Part shown: one piece after another, positions 35,331 through 43,705 of the stretch
Layout of the letters: the number at the start of each line of letters is the position of its first letter
Position numbering within the stretch: the first letter of the stretch is position 1
Assembly: GCA_018065895.1 (NCBI GenBank)
Contig: JAGHSK010000006.1
Coordinates: forward strand, 41,702-105,701
Direction of reading: 5' to 3'
DNA: 64,000 nt
Source of the DNA: Candidatus Cacconaster equi
GTDB lineage: Bacteria; Bacteroidota; Bacteroidia; Bacteroidales; UBA932
Position numbers and translations under genes: made by a program
The notes under the pieces: generated by a model
The model's database searches: none
Told to the model about the DNA's origin: nothing
What the model saw: only the letters and a program-made list of their open reading frames with translations

Positions 35331-37314
35331 CCCTATATATCCATTGTGTCAACTGGGCCTCTCGAAGGGCATCCCCCCAGGCCACAGGAACTATTCCCTT
35401 CCAACGTTCCCTTACGAAATCCTTCAAATCGGCGTCAGGAAGGAAGCCGGATGCACGTCTGGCGCAGAATTGCCCCTGACAGGTACCCATTCCAAGTCTG
35501 GTACGCCGGCGGAGCATCGTGAAATCACGCGCTTCCAGGTTGTCAACCGCATAACGGATCTCCTCTTCCGTGACATTCTCACATTCACACACAAGATTGC
35601 CGCCGAACCGGGCGTTGCGCACGAGTGGGTTCGGAAGCATTGTACCGGCAGTCCTGCACTCCTGATTCACGGAAAGTTTCCGACACACCAGATCAGAAGC
35701 CATTTCAGCCATCAGACGATAAGTCATCAGTTTGCCTCCGGTTATGGTGACGAATCCCTTTATTCCGTCGCGGGTTTCGTGATCAATAAGCACTATTCCC
35801 CTGCTTATGCTTCTGCCGGAGGTGTCATTGTCTGCCGCTACAAGCGGACGGACACCCGAATATGCCCTCAAAATCCTTGTCTGAAGCAGAGCAGGCGCAA
35901 GTTTGGCTCCTTCGCGAAGCAGAAGGTCCACTTCATCGGAGGTCGGACGCACGTCATCTATCTCACCGTACGGAACTCTGGTTGAAGTGGTACCGAGTAT
36001 GGTTACTGACTCTCCAGGTACAAGAATGTCACCGTCAGCAGATTTGCGGCAGCGGTTGATTACCATTCCGTTGACTCTGTGGCCGAAAACAAGCAACGTT
36101 CCCTTCGCCGGGAACATCTGTATGGCAGCGCCTGCCATTTCTGCAACAGCCGCTCCCCATATACCGGCCGCATTGACCACTATTTCTCCGTAAAAATCCG
36201 TTATCTCCCCTGAAGCGCCGTTTCTTGCATTGACGCCTATCACCTTTGAGCCGTCCTTGATAAGGCTTACTGTCTCGTGATATACAAGCACCTTGGCGCC
36301 ATGAGTCTTTGCATCGACGATATTCGCCATCGTAAGACGGAAAGGATCCACTGAACCGTCCGGGACTTTCACAGCACCTGTCAGATCAGGATTCACCGCT
36401 GGCTCCATAATGCGCGCCTGGACGGGATCTATCTCCTCTGCTTCGATGCCGGACCTGTGGCAAGCATCCACGAAACGCCTCTGATAGTCAAGGTCATCTT
36501 CAGGCAACGTGATGAAAAGTCCGTCGTTCCGCTCTATGCAGTGCGGTGCAATCTTTTTCAAAATTCTGTTTTCCCGTATGCATTCCGCGGCTGACTCGGC
36601 ATCACCCATAGCATATCTGGCTCCGCTGTGGAGCAGGCCGTGATTCCTTCCGCTTGCCCCTGATGCGAAGTCGCCCTTCTCAATCAGCAGCACTTTCAGC
36701 CCTCTCATAGAGCAGTCTCTCGCCACACCGGCACCTGTGATGCCTCCACCTATTATGATGACGTCATAATGATTGCGGCTGCGCCTGATTTCAGTGGATG
36801 ATATGTTATGCAGAGGGGCATCAAGAAGTTTCACTCCTTTCACACCTGAAGTGGCATTATATCTGTCGCAAAAGGCTTTGGCATCGAATCCGATGCGCGG
36901 GTAGACCCATATTTCAAATTCGGAGAGCAGCGCCAGGCTTTCGTGCCACTTGTCGACACTTGCGATGTTGTCTGCGCCCATAACCAGAATAAACTCCTTA
37001 TCGGGTTCGTTGTCGCGGAGGAAGCGCAGGGTGTTGATTGTATAAAGAGGCGCTTCGAGATGGAATTCCACGTCTGACACGGTTACGTCAAGGCCGCTTT
37101 CAGAGAGTGTTTTTCTGGCATCTTCGAGACGTTTTCCGGCAGATGACATCAGTCCATCCTTGAAAGGACTCTGTGGAGAGACGACAAGTCTTGTCTGTGA
37201 AATCTCGGGATGATTATCAGCGATATGGCTGAGTATGGCGAGATGTCCCTCGTGTATCGGATTGAATGATCCGAAAAGAAGAGCTACTTTTTGTTTTTCA
37301 TCAGAAGAAGCCAT
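35320..37314 (-). CDS. NadD-GlpA fusion: nicotinate-nucleotide adenylyltransferase joined to G3P dehydrogenase subunit A
   Basis: A 664-aa in-frame fusion. Residues 8-177 are NadD, which makes NaAD from NaMN and ATP: GSFNPIHEGH (15-24) and ISSTEIR (171-177) are intact, but the usual 20-30 aa tail after ISSTxxR is gone. After a four-residue link, residues 183-664 are GlpA, the FAD subunit that oxidises sn-glycerol 3-phosphate. Its parts are YDVIIIGGGITGAG, GRNHGLLHSGARY, the FVTITGGKLMTYR region and a C-terminal [2Fe-2S] BFD-like domain (Cys576, 578, 612, 617). No start codon lies at the GlpA border, so GlpA can only be made as a fusion. Gmk lies 15 nt upstream; glpB overlaps by 11 nt. Confidence 0.93.
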   Translation of the reverse strand: MASSDEKQKVALLFGSFNPIHEGHLAILSHIADNHPEISQTRLVVSPQSPFKDGLMSSAGKRLEDARKTLSESGLDVTVSDVEFHLEAPLYTINTLRFLRDNEPDKEFILVMGADNIASVDKWHESLALLSEFEIWVYPRIGFDAKAFCDRYNATSGVKGVKLLDAPLHNISSTEIRRSRNHYDVIIIGGGITGAGVARDCSMRGLKVLLIEKGDFASGASGRNHGLLHSGARYAMGDAESAAECIRENRILKKIAPHCIERNDGLFITLPEDDLDYQRRFVDACHRSGIEAEEIDPVQARIMEPAVNPDLTGAVKVPDGSVDPFRLTMANIVDAKTHGAKVLVYHETVSLIKDGSKVIGVNARNGASGEITDFYGEIVVNAAGIWGAAVAEMAGAAIQMFPAKGTLLVFGHRVNGMVINRCRKSADGDILVPGESVTILGTTSTRVPYGEIDDVRPTSDEVDLLLREGAKLAPALLQTRILRAYSGVRPLVAADNDTSGRSISRGIVLIDHETRDGIKGFVTITGGKLMTYRLMAEMASDLVCRKLSVNQECRTAGTMLPNPLVRNARFGGNLVCECENVTEEEIRYAVDNLEARDFTMLRRRTRLGMGTCQGQFCARRASGFLPDADLKDFVRERWKGIVPVAWGDALREAQLTQWIYRDEK

Positions 37315-37329
37315 ATTGCCGGGATGTAT

Positions 37330-37896
37330 CTATTTCGAGAGAAATTCACTGACTATTCTGACTGCATTTGCAAGACAGACATCCAACTCGTCATTAACGA
37401 GAATCACGTCAAACTGCGGAGCATAAGTCATCTCTTCGGATGCCTTTGCCAGCCGTTTTTCTATTGCCTCGGGGGTATCCGTACCTCTTTTCACAAGACG
37501 CTCGCGCAGAACTTCCACTGAAGGCGCCTGTACAAAGACCGACATTGCCGCATCCGCGAAATATCGCTTCAGGTTGATTCCCCCCTTCACGTCGACATCG
37601 AACAGAATGACGTTGCCCTTCGACCAGATTCTCTCCACTTCGCTCTTCAAAGTACCATACTGGCATCCAGGATAGACCTCTTCGTGTTCCACGAACTCTC
37701 CCGCGGCAACTCTGCGGTTGAATTCATCATTGGTTATGAAATAATAATCCACACCATCCTTCTCCTCACCACGCGGGCTGCGGGAGGCTGCCGAAATTGA
37801 AAAGTCGAAGCAGTCAAAATTTTCAAGAAGATGATGCACTACAGTGCTCTTGCCCGAGCCGGAAGGAGCACAGAAAATAATCACTTTTCCATCCAT
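37330..37896 (-). CDS. gmk: Guanylate kinase
   Basis: A 188-aa enzyme phosphorylating GMP to GDP with ATP. P-loop APSGSGKST (10-18), GMP-binding SRSPRGEEKDGVDYYF, EEVYPGCQYGT and the VDVKGG motif are all in place. It heads the operon that continues into nadD-glpA after 15 nt. A gmk-nadD order is common in Bacteroidota as far as I recall, which supports the reading that glp genes were joined onto a standing gmk-nadD pair. Confidence 0.95.
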   Translation of the reverse strand: MDGKVIIFCAPSGSGKSTVVHHLLENFDCFDFSISAASRSPRGEEKDGVDYYFITNDEFNRRVAAGEFVEHEEVYPGCQYGTLKSEVERIWSKGNVILFDVDVKGGINLKRYFADAAMSVFVQAPSVEVLRERLVKRGTDTPEAIEKRLAKASEEMTYAPQFDVILVNDELDVCLANAVRIVSEFLSK

Positions 37897-37903
37897 AATC
37901 TTA

Positions 37904-37911
37904 CAAATATA
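37904..37911 (-). promoter_or_regulatory. -7 box of the gmk-glp operon
   Basis: Minus-strand TATATTTG, 7 nt upstream of the gmk ATG, fits TAnnTTTG but implies a leader of only about one base. An additional start further upstream cannot be excluded. Confidence 0.45.
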
Positions 37912-37929
37912 GCAAATAAAAAGGCAGCC

Positions 37930-37963
37930 TTTACACTACGTGTAAAAAAAACCGCTATCTTTG
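37930..37963 (+). promoter_or_regulatory. fba promoter with overlapping palindrome
   Basis: TATCTTTG (37956-37963) is the -7 box, 42 nt before the fba ATG. Upstream, TTTACAC-TAC-GTGTAAA (37930-37946) is a perfect 7-bp inverted repeat covering the -33 position, where no TTG is seen. It is a plausible operator between the fba and gmk promoters. Confidence 0.6.
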
Positions 37964-38005
37964 CAGGCGTTTCAAAAGGCAAAAGATAATAAACATACTA
38001 TAAAA

Positions 38006-39007
38006 ATGGTTTCTTACAAGGATTTAGGATTGGTGAACACTCGTGAAATGTTTGCCAAGGCAGTTAAGGGCGGTTACGCTATCCCGGCTTTCAATTTCAA
38101 CAACATGGAGCAGCTCCAGGCCATAATCATAGCTGCTGCGGAGACAAAATCACCTGTCATTCTTCAGGTTTCAAAGGGTGCGCGCAACTATGCAAACCAG
38201 ACTCTTCTCCGCTACATGGCAGAAGGTGCCGTAGCATATGCAAAGGAGCTTGGTTGGGAAAGGCCGCAGATTGTGCTTCACCTCGACCACGGTGACAGTT
38301 TCGAGCTCTGCAAGAGCTGTGTGGATATGGGTTTCTCATCAGTGATGATTGACGGAAGCGCTCTTCCTTATGAGGAAAACGTCGCTCTGACGAAGAAAGT
38401 GGTTGAATATGCACACAAATATGACGTAACGGTTGAAGCTGAGCTCGGCGTTCTTGCCGGTGTTGAAGATGAAGTTTCGGCTGAAGAATCCCACTATACA
38501 AAGCCTGAAGAGGTCGTTGATTTCGTTTCAAAGACCGGATGCGATTCCCTGGCCATTTCAATCGGTACTTCTCACGGCGCTTACAAGTTCAAACCCGAGC
38601 AGTGCACCCGTGACCCGAAGACCGGCAAACTCGTTCCGCCTCCATTGGCATTCGACGTTCTCGAAGGCGTGGAGAAACAGCTTCCCGGCTTCCCTATCGT
38701 GCTTCACGGATCTTCTTCAGTTCCTCAGGAATATGTTGACATCATCAATTCAAATGGAGGAAAACTCCCTGATGCAGTAGGTATTCCTGAAGAGCAGCTT
38801 CGCAAGGCTGCAAAGAGTGCCGTATGCAAGATCAACATCGACTCCGACTCACGTCTTGCAATGACCGCCGCAGTCCGCAGGGTTTTCAACGAAAAACCTG
38901 GCGAGTTCGATCCACGCAAGTATCTGGGTCCTGCCCGCGACGAGATGAAGAAACTCTACTCCGAAAAGATAAAGAACGTTCTCGGTTCAGACGGAAAAGC
39001 TGAATAG
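38006..39007 (+). CDS. fba: Class II fructose-bisphosphate aldolase
   Basis: A 333-aa zinc-dependent aldolase that interconverts fructose 1,6-bisphosphate and two triose phosphates. Zinc ligands and active-site motifs are visible: LHLDHGDSFE, EAELGVLAGVEDEV, GTSHGAYKF and VLHGSSSVP. The ATG at 38006 is chosen because the -7 box at 37956-37963 lies within the longer open frame. It is monocistronic and faces the GH3 gene after 21 nt. It stands beside, but opposite to, the glp operon, whose product dihydroxyacetone phosphate is one of its substrates. Confidence 0.95.
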   Translation: MVSYKDLGLVNTREMFAKAVKGGYAIPAFNFNNMEQLQAIIIAAAETKSPVILQVSKGARNYANQTLLRYMAEGAVAYAKELGWERPQIVLHLDHGDSFELCKSCVDMGFSSVMIDGSALPYEENVALTKKVVEYAHKYDVTVEAELGVLAGVEDEVSAEESHYTKPEEVVDFVSKTGCDSLAISIGTSHGAYKFKPEQCTRDPKTGKLVPPPLAFDVLEGVEKQLPGFPIVLHGSSSVPQEYVDIINSNGGKLPDAVGIPEEQLRKAAKSAVCKINIDSDSRLAMTAAVRRVFNEKPGEFDPRKYLGPARDEMKKLYSEKIKNVLGSDGKAE

Positions 39008-39028
39008 AGTATTCAGAAGCCTGAAAAA

Positions 39029-40693
39029 TCAGTCGCTGTAGCCACAAGGATAGCCTCCCGCCGCCACTGGCAGGACGCCGGAGGCACCCGCTACAGTTAT
39101 GGCCCTAGCCGCTGACTTATTGTTGAATTCATTGTCCGAGTAGCAGATGATGAAGGTCGTGAAATTCTTGTGAGCCGGAAGGAAATTCAAATCATAAGGA
39201 TTTCCCATATAGCAGCCGAAAAGCATATGCTTGTCAGCCCACTTTGAAATCCATTCCAATTGTTGAGGGTCAATTCTGGCAAAACGCTTCGGACCTCCTG
39301 AACTGGAAACAGGCTTCCCGGAATGGAAGCCTACAATGATTTTTTTGTATCGTCTCACAAGTTTGCCAACGCTGTCAATCTGAGCTTCAGTGGCATCTGC
39401 AGGAAGATCGAAACGGGGGATATTCCCATAACGACGCAATTCTTTGTACATTTCCTTACTTGCATCGGAAGTTGCATTGAAAGCCACGTAAGCCACATTG
39501 TCGTGGAAACGGAAAGGCAATTTGTCCGAACCTTTTACGACAGTCATACTTCTGTCACTTAGATTCTGTATCAGGAAACGCGACATCGGACGATTTGCCA
39601 AAGCAGAAAGCCTGGAGGTATCGACAAAAGGTGAATAGCTCTCGGAAAGCATTCCGCAGCGAGCCTTGAGGCCGAGCATCCGTTTCACCCTGTGGTTCAG
39701 ATCAGATTCAGAAAGTTCTCCCTTTTCAAAGGCAGCATCCAGATCGCGTATTGTAGCTTCCGCGTCAAGAGGCATCAGAAGGATGTCTGCACCGGCCTTG
39801 TATGCAGCAACCGAAGCATCCACATCACCCTCGGCAACTCCCTTCATTCCAAGAGCGTCAGTGATGATAATACCGTCATATCCAAGTTCATTGCGAAGAA
39901 GATCCGTAACGATGGGTTTCGAGATGGAAGCTGGCGTACCGGTTGAATCAAGAGCCGGAACACTGAGATGCCCCACCATAATCATATCCACACCTGCCCC
40001 GATCTGCTTGCGGAAAGGATACAACTCCAAAGAATCCAGGCGGGCACGGTCGAAGGTCAGGACAGGAAGTCCTTTGTGGGAATCCACGTCAGTGTCTCCG
40101 TGACCGGGAAAATGTTTTGCGGAACCTGCCACTCCGGCATCACGCATTCCCTTCATATACTGCACGCCGAACTTCGCAACCTTCTCACGGTCCTCACCGA
40201 ATGATCGTGTATTGATTACAGGATTATTCGGATTGTTGTTGATATCCACTACGGGGGCGAAATTTGCAAAAATCTTCAGTTCTCTGAGTTCTTCTCCTAT
40301 TTTTTGACCGACAGCATAGATAAAATCCTCATCGGTCAAAGCGCCGAGCTGCATCGCCCTTGGGAACTGGGCGAACTCGCGGTATCGCATCGAAGCGCCC
40401 CATTCTCCATCAATGGTAACAATCATAGGTATCCGCGAATGAGCCTGAAGTTCATTTACAAGCTGCATATTGTCTGAAAGATTGTCATCCATCACAATCA
40501 ACCCGCCAAGCCCCTTTTCAGCAAGTTCGGCCTGTTGTGCATGGTGCAGGGTATCCTGTGAATCTATGGCTACAATAATAATCTGCGCGATCTTCTCCTT
40601 TCTGGACATTGAACCGAGAAGAACGTCTATATCCTGTGCATAAAGGCCTGCAGCGAAGAGCAGCGACCACAATATTACTGAAAGCTTCTTCAT
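39029..40693 (-). CDS. Exported NagZ-type glycoside hydrolase family 3 protein
   Basis: A 554-aa protein with a signal peptide (LYAQDI) and a GH3 N-terminal barrel (about 25-345) carrying AKHFPGHGDTDVDSH and GIIITDALGMKGV. A C-terminal GH3-C-like alpha/beta region follows (about 370-545). The beta-lactamase-type domain fused to such enzymes in some Bacteroidota is not present. A role in trimming GlcNAc from peptidoglycan fragments or other glycans is likely. It begins 2 nt after the NodB-like gene and shares its promoter. It is only a distant paralogue of the lipoprotein GH3 at 27-28 kb. Confidence 0.87.
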   Translation of the reverse strand: MKKLSVILWSLLFAAGLYAQDIDVLLGSMSRKEKIAQIIIVAIDSQDTLHHAQQAELAEKGLGGLIVMDDNLSDNMQLVNELQAHSRIPMIVTIDGEWGASMRYREFAQFPRAMQLGALTDEDFIYAVGQKIGEELRELKIFANFAPVVDINNNPNNPVINTRSFGEDREKVAKFGVQYMKGMRDAGVAGSAKHFPGHGDTDVDSHKGLPVLTFDRARLDSLELYPFRKQIGAGVDMIMVGHLSVPALDSTGTPASISKPIVTDLLRNELGYDGIIITDALGMKGVAEGDVDASVAAYKAGADILLMPLDAEATIRDLDAAFEKGELSESDLNHRVKRMLGLKARCGMLSESYSPFVDTSRLSALANRPMSRFLIQNLSDRSMTVVKGSDKLPFRFHDNVAYVAFNATSDASKEMYKELRRYGNIPRFDLPADATEAQIDSVGKLVRRYKKIIVGFHSGKPVSSSGGPKRFARIDPQQLEWISKWADKHMLFGCYMGNPYDLNFLPAHKNFTTFIICYSDNEFNNKSAARAITVAGASGVLPVAAGGYPCGYSD

Positions 40694-40695
40694 AA

Positions 40696-41514
40696 TCAGA
40701 GAAGGTCCTTGAATGTTTTGAATCCATAGCCACGGTCACGCAAACCATCTATTATCTCACCGAGATGGGTATAGACTCTGTCATCGTCCGTGCGGTCGGG
40801 GTAGTTCATGGCGTGAATCAGGATTATGCATCCGTTCAGGCCGTGTTCCGTGTCAATCTTGTCATATAGCCAGATGTTGCTCACGAGCTCCTCTGCCGAG
40901 CAGTATTGCCCGGAATCAGGTCCAGCCCAGTCGAGGCTCGTTTCAATACCGTATGTAGGGTTGCACAGCATATAACCGAGGTTTCTCAAATCATCTGCAT
41001 TCTCCTTGTTGTAACTTTCATAAGGAGGAATCATCCAGCGGTACTGTTCTTTCTTCAGACCGAATTTTGCCAGCTCCGCCTCCATTCCGGCGATATCCTT
41101 CGCCAAAGAGTCCGCAGACACAAGGGTTCTATGCTGTTCATCCGTCGAACAGAGTTCAAGATGATTGTTTGAATGGGCTGAAAGATAATGTCCTTCATCG
41201 ATGATGCGTTGTATCGCATCCTTGTATTTCTCCTGACGGAAGCAGCATCCTGTCGGGAAGAAAGAGCCTTTTACATCTTTCTCCTTGAGAATGTCAAGGA
41301 CAGGAACCACTCCGTCGAAATTCTCGAAATAGCCGCTGTCTATCTCGCTGTAGTGGGCTGTGAAAACAAGATATACATTCTTTTCGTCAATGTTGATGCG
41401 CCTGGTCACTCCGCACTCGTCGTTGTAGAGGTCAGCCTTTGTGGAATTGCGGTTGCATCCGGGCAGAAAGGCCAATGCGACGGCAAACAGGAGAAAGATG
41501 GATTTGCGTTTCAT
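40696..41514 (-). CDS. NodB-like polysaccharide deacetylase lipoprotein, motif 1 altered
   Basis: A 272-aa protein, lipobox at Cys20 (LPGC), with a NodB homology fold (about 45-270). Motif 2 is AHSNNH (His114 and His118, metal ligands), motif 3 is R159 with PPY (163-165), and the late LIHAM segment matches motif 5. Motif 1, normally TFDDG with the catalytic Asp and a metal-binding Asp, reads FTAHYSE (51-57), so both acidic residues are gone. It may have lost activity or use a changed metal site. The ATG at 41514 follows the -7 box at 41543-41536; the longer frame starts above the box. Confidence 0.75.
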   Translation of the reverse strand: MKRKSIFLLFAVALAFLPGCNRNSTKADLYNDECGVTRRINIDEKNVYLVFTAHYSEIDSGYFENFDGVVPVLDILKEKDVKGSFFPTGCCFRQEKYKDAIQRIIDEGHYLSAHSNNHLELCSTDEQHRTLVSADSLAKDIAGMEAELAKFGLKKEQYRWMIPPYESYNKENADDLRNLGYMLCNPTYGIETSLDWAGPDSGQYCSAEELVSNIWLYDKIDTEHGLNGCIILIHAMNYPDRTDDDRVYTHLGEIIDGLRDRGYGFKTFKDLL

Positions 41515-41535
41515 TCCGTTCAGATTAATTTTCCA

Positions 41536-41543
41536 CAAATTTA
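41536..41543 (-). promoter_or_regulatory. -7 box of the NodB-like/GH3 pair
   Basis: Minus-strand TAAATTTG, 21 nt before the ATG at 41514 and immediately after the dnaK terminator. Confidence 0.6.
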
Positions 41544-41556
41544 GCAAATTAAAAGA

Positions 41557-41599
41557 AAAGTTGCGCATCATGCGAATGATTCGCGTGATGCGCAACTTT
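41557..41599 (-). terminator. Terminator of dnaK
   Basis: A very stable hairpin: AAAGTTGCGCATCA and TGATGCGCAACTTT pair perfectly, and an inner GCGAA/TTCGC stem with a TGA loop continues it past one mismatch. On the minus strand it is followed by a CTTTTCTTTT tract. It starts 20 nt after the dnaK stop codon. Confidence 0.9.
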
Positions 41600-41618
41600 A
41601 AGAGTATCTTTAAATGAT

Positions 41619-43544
41619 TTATTTAACCTCTTCGTAATCAACATCCTGTGGAGTACTGTTGTCAGAATCATTCTGCTGACCGCCCTGGGCCCCGCCATTG
41701 AATCCAGCGCCAGGATTCCCCTGCTGTGCGCCGGCTGCCTGAGCCGCCTTCGCCATATCTTCGGAAGCTGCATGCCAAGCGTTGTTCAAAGACTCTGTAG
41801 CCTTCTCGATTGCACTGATGTCCTGGCTCTTGTGTGCCTCCTTCAACTGAGAGAGAGCTGTTTCGATGGCGCTCTTCTTGTCTGAAGGAATCTTGTCACC
41901 ATATTCCTTGAGATTCTTCTCAGTCTGGAATATCATCGCATCAGCGCCATTGATCTTGTCGATACGCTCCTTTTCTGCCTTGTCAGCCGCTTCGTTTGCC
42001 TTGGCCTCGTCACGCATACGCTTGATTTCATCCTCGCTCAAACCGGATGAAGCTTCGATGCGGATCTTCTGCTCCTTACCGGTAGCTTTGTCTTTTGCAG
42101 AGACATTGAGGATACCATTGGCATCAATGTCGAAAGTCACCTCAATCTGAGGGACACCGCGTGGTGCAGGAGTGATTCCGTCAAGATGGAAGTTGCCGAT
42201 GGTCTTGTTGTCGCGGGCCATTGAGCGTTCGCCCTGAAGCACGTGGATTTCAACAGACGGCTGGTTGTCGGCAGCTGTACTGAAAACCTCGCTCTTGCGT
42301 GTAGGAATCGTGGTGTTGGCATCGATAAGTTTGGTCATTACACCGCCAAGTGTCTCAATACCGAGTGAAAGCGGAGTAACGTCAAGCAAAAGCACATCCT
42401 TCACATCACCTGCAAGCACACCGCCCTGGGTGGATGCTCCCACTGCAACAACCTCGTCAGGGTTCACACCCTTGTTAGGAGTCTTGCCAAAGAACTTTTC
42501 AACTACTGCCTGAACCGCAGGGATTCGTGTCGAGCCACCCACGAGAAGTACTTCGTCGATCTCGGATGCCTGAAGGCCCGCATCTTTGAGAGCCTTGCGG
42601 CAAGGTTCGATCGTAGCCTGGATGAGGCTGTCGCTCAAAGCCTCGAATTTGGCACGTGAAAGTGTCTTCACAAGGTGCTTCGGAATACCATTCACAGGCA
42701 TTATATAAGGCAGGTTGATTTCTGTTGATGTCTGGCTTGAAAGTTCAATCTTGGCTTTTTCTGCTGCCTCTTTGAGTCTTTGAAGGGCCATAGGGTCCTT
42801 GCGGAGATCCAGACCTGAATTCTCTGCGGCGAATTCTTCTGCAAGCCAGTCAATGATAACGTGGTCGAAATCGTCACCTCCGAGGTGAGTGTCACCGTTT
42901 GTTGATTTCACTTCAAACACACCGTCACCGAGTTCGAGGATAGATATATCGAATGTACCGCCACCAAGGTCGAATACAGCTACCTTCATATCCTTGTTCT
43001 TCTTGTCAAGGCCATATGCAAGAGCAGCTGCGGTAGGCTCGTTTATGATTCTCTTCACTTTGAGGCCTGCGATTTCGCCGGCTTCCTTGGTAGCTTGACG
43101 CTGTGAATCACTGAAATACGCAGGTACGGTGATGACAGCCTCGTCAACGGTTGTTCCAAGGTAGTCCTCTGCGGTCTTCTTCATTTTCTGAAGAATCATT
43201 GCGCTGATCTCCTGCGGTGAGTACAGTTTGCCGTCAATGTCGACGCGTGGGGTGTTGTTGTCACCTCTTACGACCTTGTAAGATACTCTCTCGGCCTCTT
43301 TTGCAACGCGGTCGTATGTTTCGCCCATAAATCTCTTGATAGAGAAAATGGTCTTGAGCGGATTGGTGATCGCCTGACGTTTTGCAGGATCGCCTATCTT
43401 CCTCTCACCACCTTCAGCAAATGCCACTACTGAAGGAGTAGTACGTTTTCCTTCGCTGTTGATGATGACTGAAGGTTCGTTGCCTTCCATTACAGATACA
43501 CAAGAATTGGTAGTACCAAGGTCAATTCCGATGATTTTTCCCAT
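41619..43544 (-). CDS. dnaK: Chaperone DnaK (Hsp70)
   Basis: A 641-aa chaperone of the usual length: ATPase domain with [11 protein letters not shown], the VITVPAYF segment and [12 protein letters not shown], a substrate-binding domain from about 385, and a C-terminal lid ending in a Gly/Gln/Asn-rich tail with the final EEVK signature. With DnaJ and GrpE, not in the window, it folds and protects proteins. No grpE or dnaJ gene is adjacent. No TAnnTTTG box is seen upstream, but a 13-bp palindrome stands 104 nt before the ATG. A strong terminator follows. Confidence 0.97.
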   Translation of the reverse strand: MGKIIGIDLGTTNSCVSVMEGNEPSVIINSEGKRTTPSVVAFAEGGERKIGDPAKRQAITNPLKTIFSIKRFMGETYDRVAKEAERVSYKVVRGDNNTPRVDIDGKLYSPQEISAMILQKMKKTAEDYLGTTVDEAVITVPAYFSDSQRQATKEAGEIAGLKVKRIINEPTAAALAYGLDKKNKDMKVAVFDLGGGTFDISILELGDGVFEVKSTNGDTHLGGDDFDHVIIDWLAEEFAAENSGLDLRKDPMALQRLKEAAEKAKIELSSQTSTEINLPYIMPVNGIPKHLVKTLSRAKFEALSDSLIQATIEPCRKALKDAGLQASEIDEVLLVGGSTRIPAVQAVVEKFFGKTPNKGVNPDEVVAVGASTQGGVLAGDVKDVLLLDVTPLSLGIETLGGVMTKLIDANTTIPTRKSEVFSTAADNQPSVEIHVLQGERSMARDNKTIGNFHLDGITPAPRGVPQIEVTFDIDANGILNVSAKDKATGKEQKIRIEASSGLSEDEIKRMRDEAKANEAADKAEKERIDKINGADAMIFQTEKNLKEYGDKIPSDKKSAIETALSQLKEAHKSQDISAIEKATESLNNAWHAASEDMAKAAQAAGAQQGNPGAGFNGGAQGGQQNDSDNSTPQDVDYEEVK

Positions 43545-43647
43545 TTTTTTATCTCCTATATTTTTTTGTTATTTACTGATTCATTCAGGCAGTCCAACTG
43601 CCGTTACGGCTTACTCTCATACGAAGATTATGCCACGCCGGAAAATA

Positions 43648-43660
43648 TGACAATTTGTCA
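43648..43660. promoter_or_regulatory. 13-bp palindrome upstream of dnaK
   Basis: TGACAA-T-TTGTCA is a perfect inverted repeat in the 110-180 nt region between dnaK (minus) and the RluA-family gene (plus). It is not CIRCE or HAIR. Its place upstream of dnaK, where no housekeeping -7 box is visible, makes it a candidate heat-shock operator (inference). Confidence 0.45.
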
Positions 43661-43705
43661 GCGGTTTTAGGTTTTATGAATTTCCACATTGAAAATTATG
43701 TAATT

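Noticed and set aside
35320..37314. NadD and GlpA as two genes with a missed stop codon
   Set aside because: NadD lacks its normal tail and GlpA lacks a start codon at the border; the join is only four codons, so a single base error cannot explain it.
39008..39028. TTCAG-AAGC-CTGAA as terminator between fba and the GH3 gene
   Set aside because: Only 5 bp of stem and no T-run after it; too weak to call.
43588..43602. GGCAG/CTGCC hairpin as terminator upstream of dnaK
   Set aside because: No T-run on either strand and no transcript that should end there; perhaps part of the dnaK leader.
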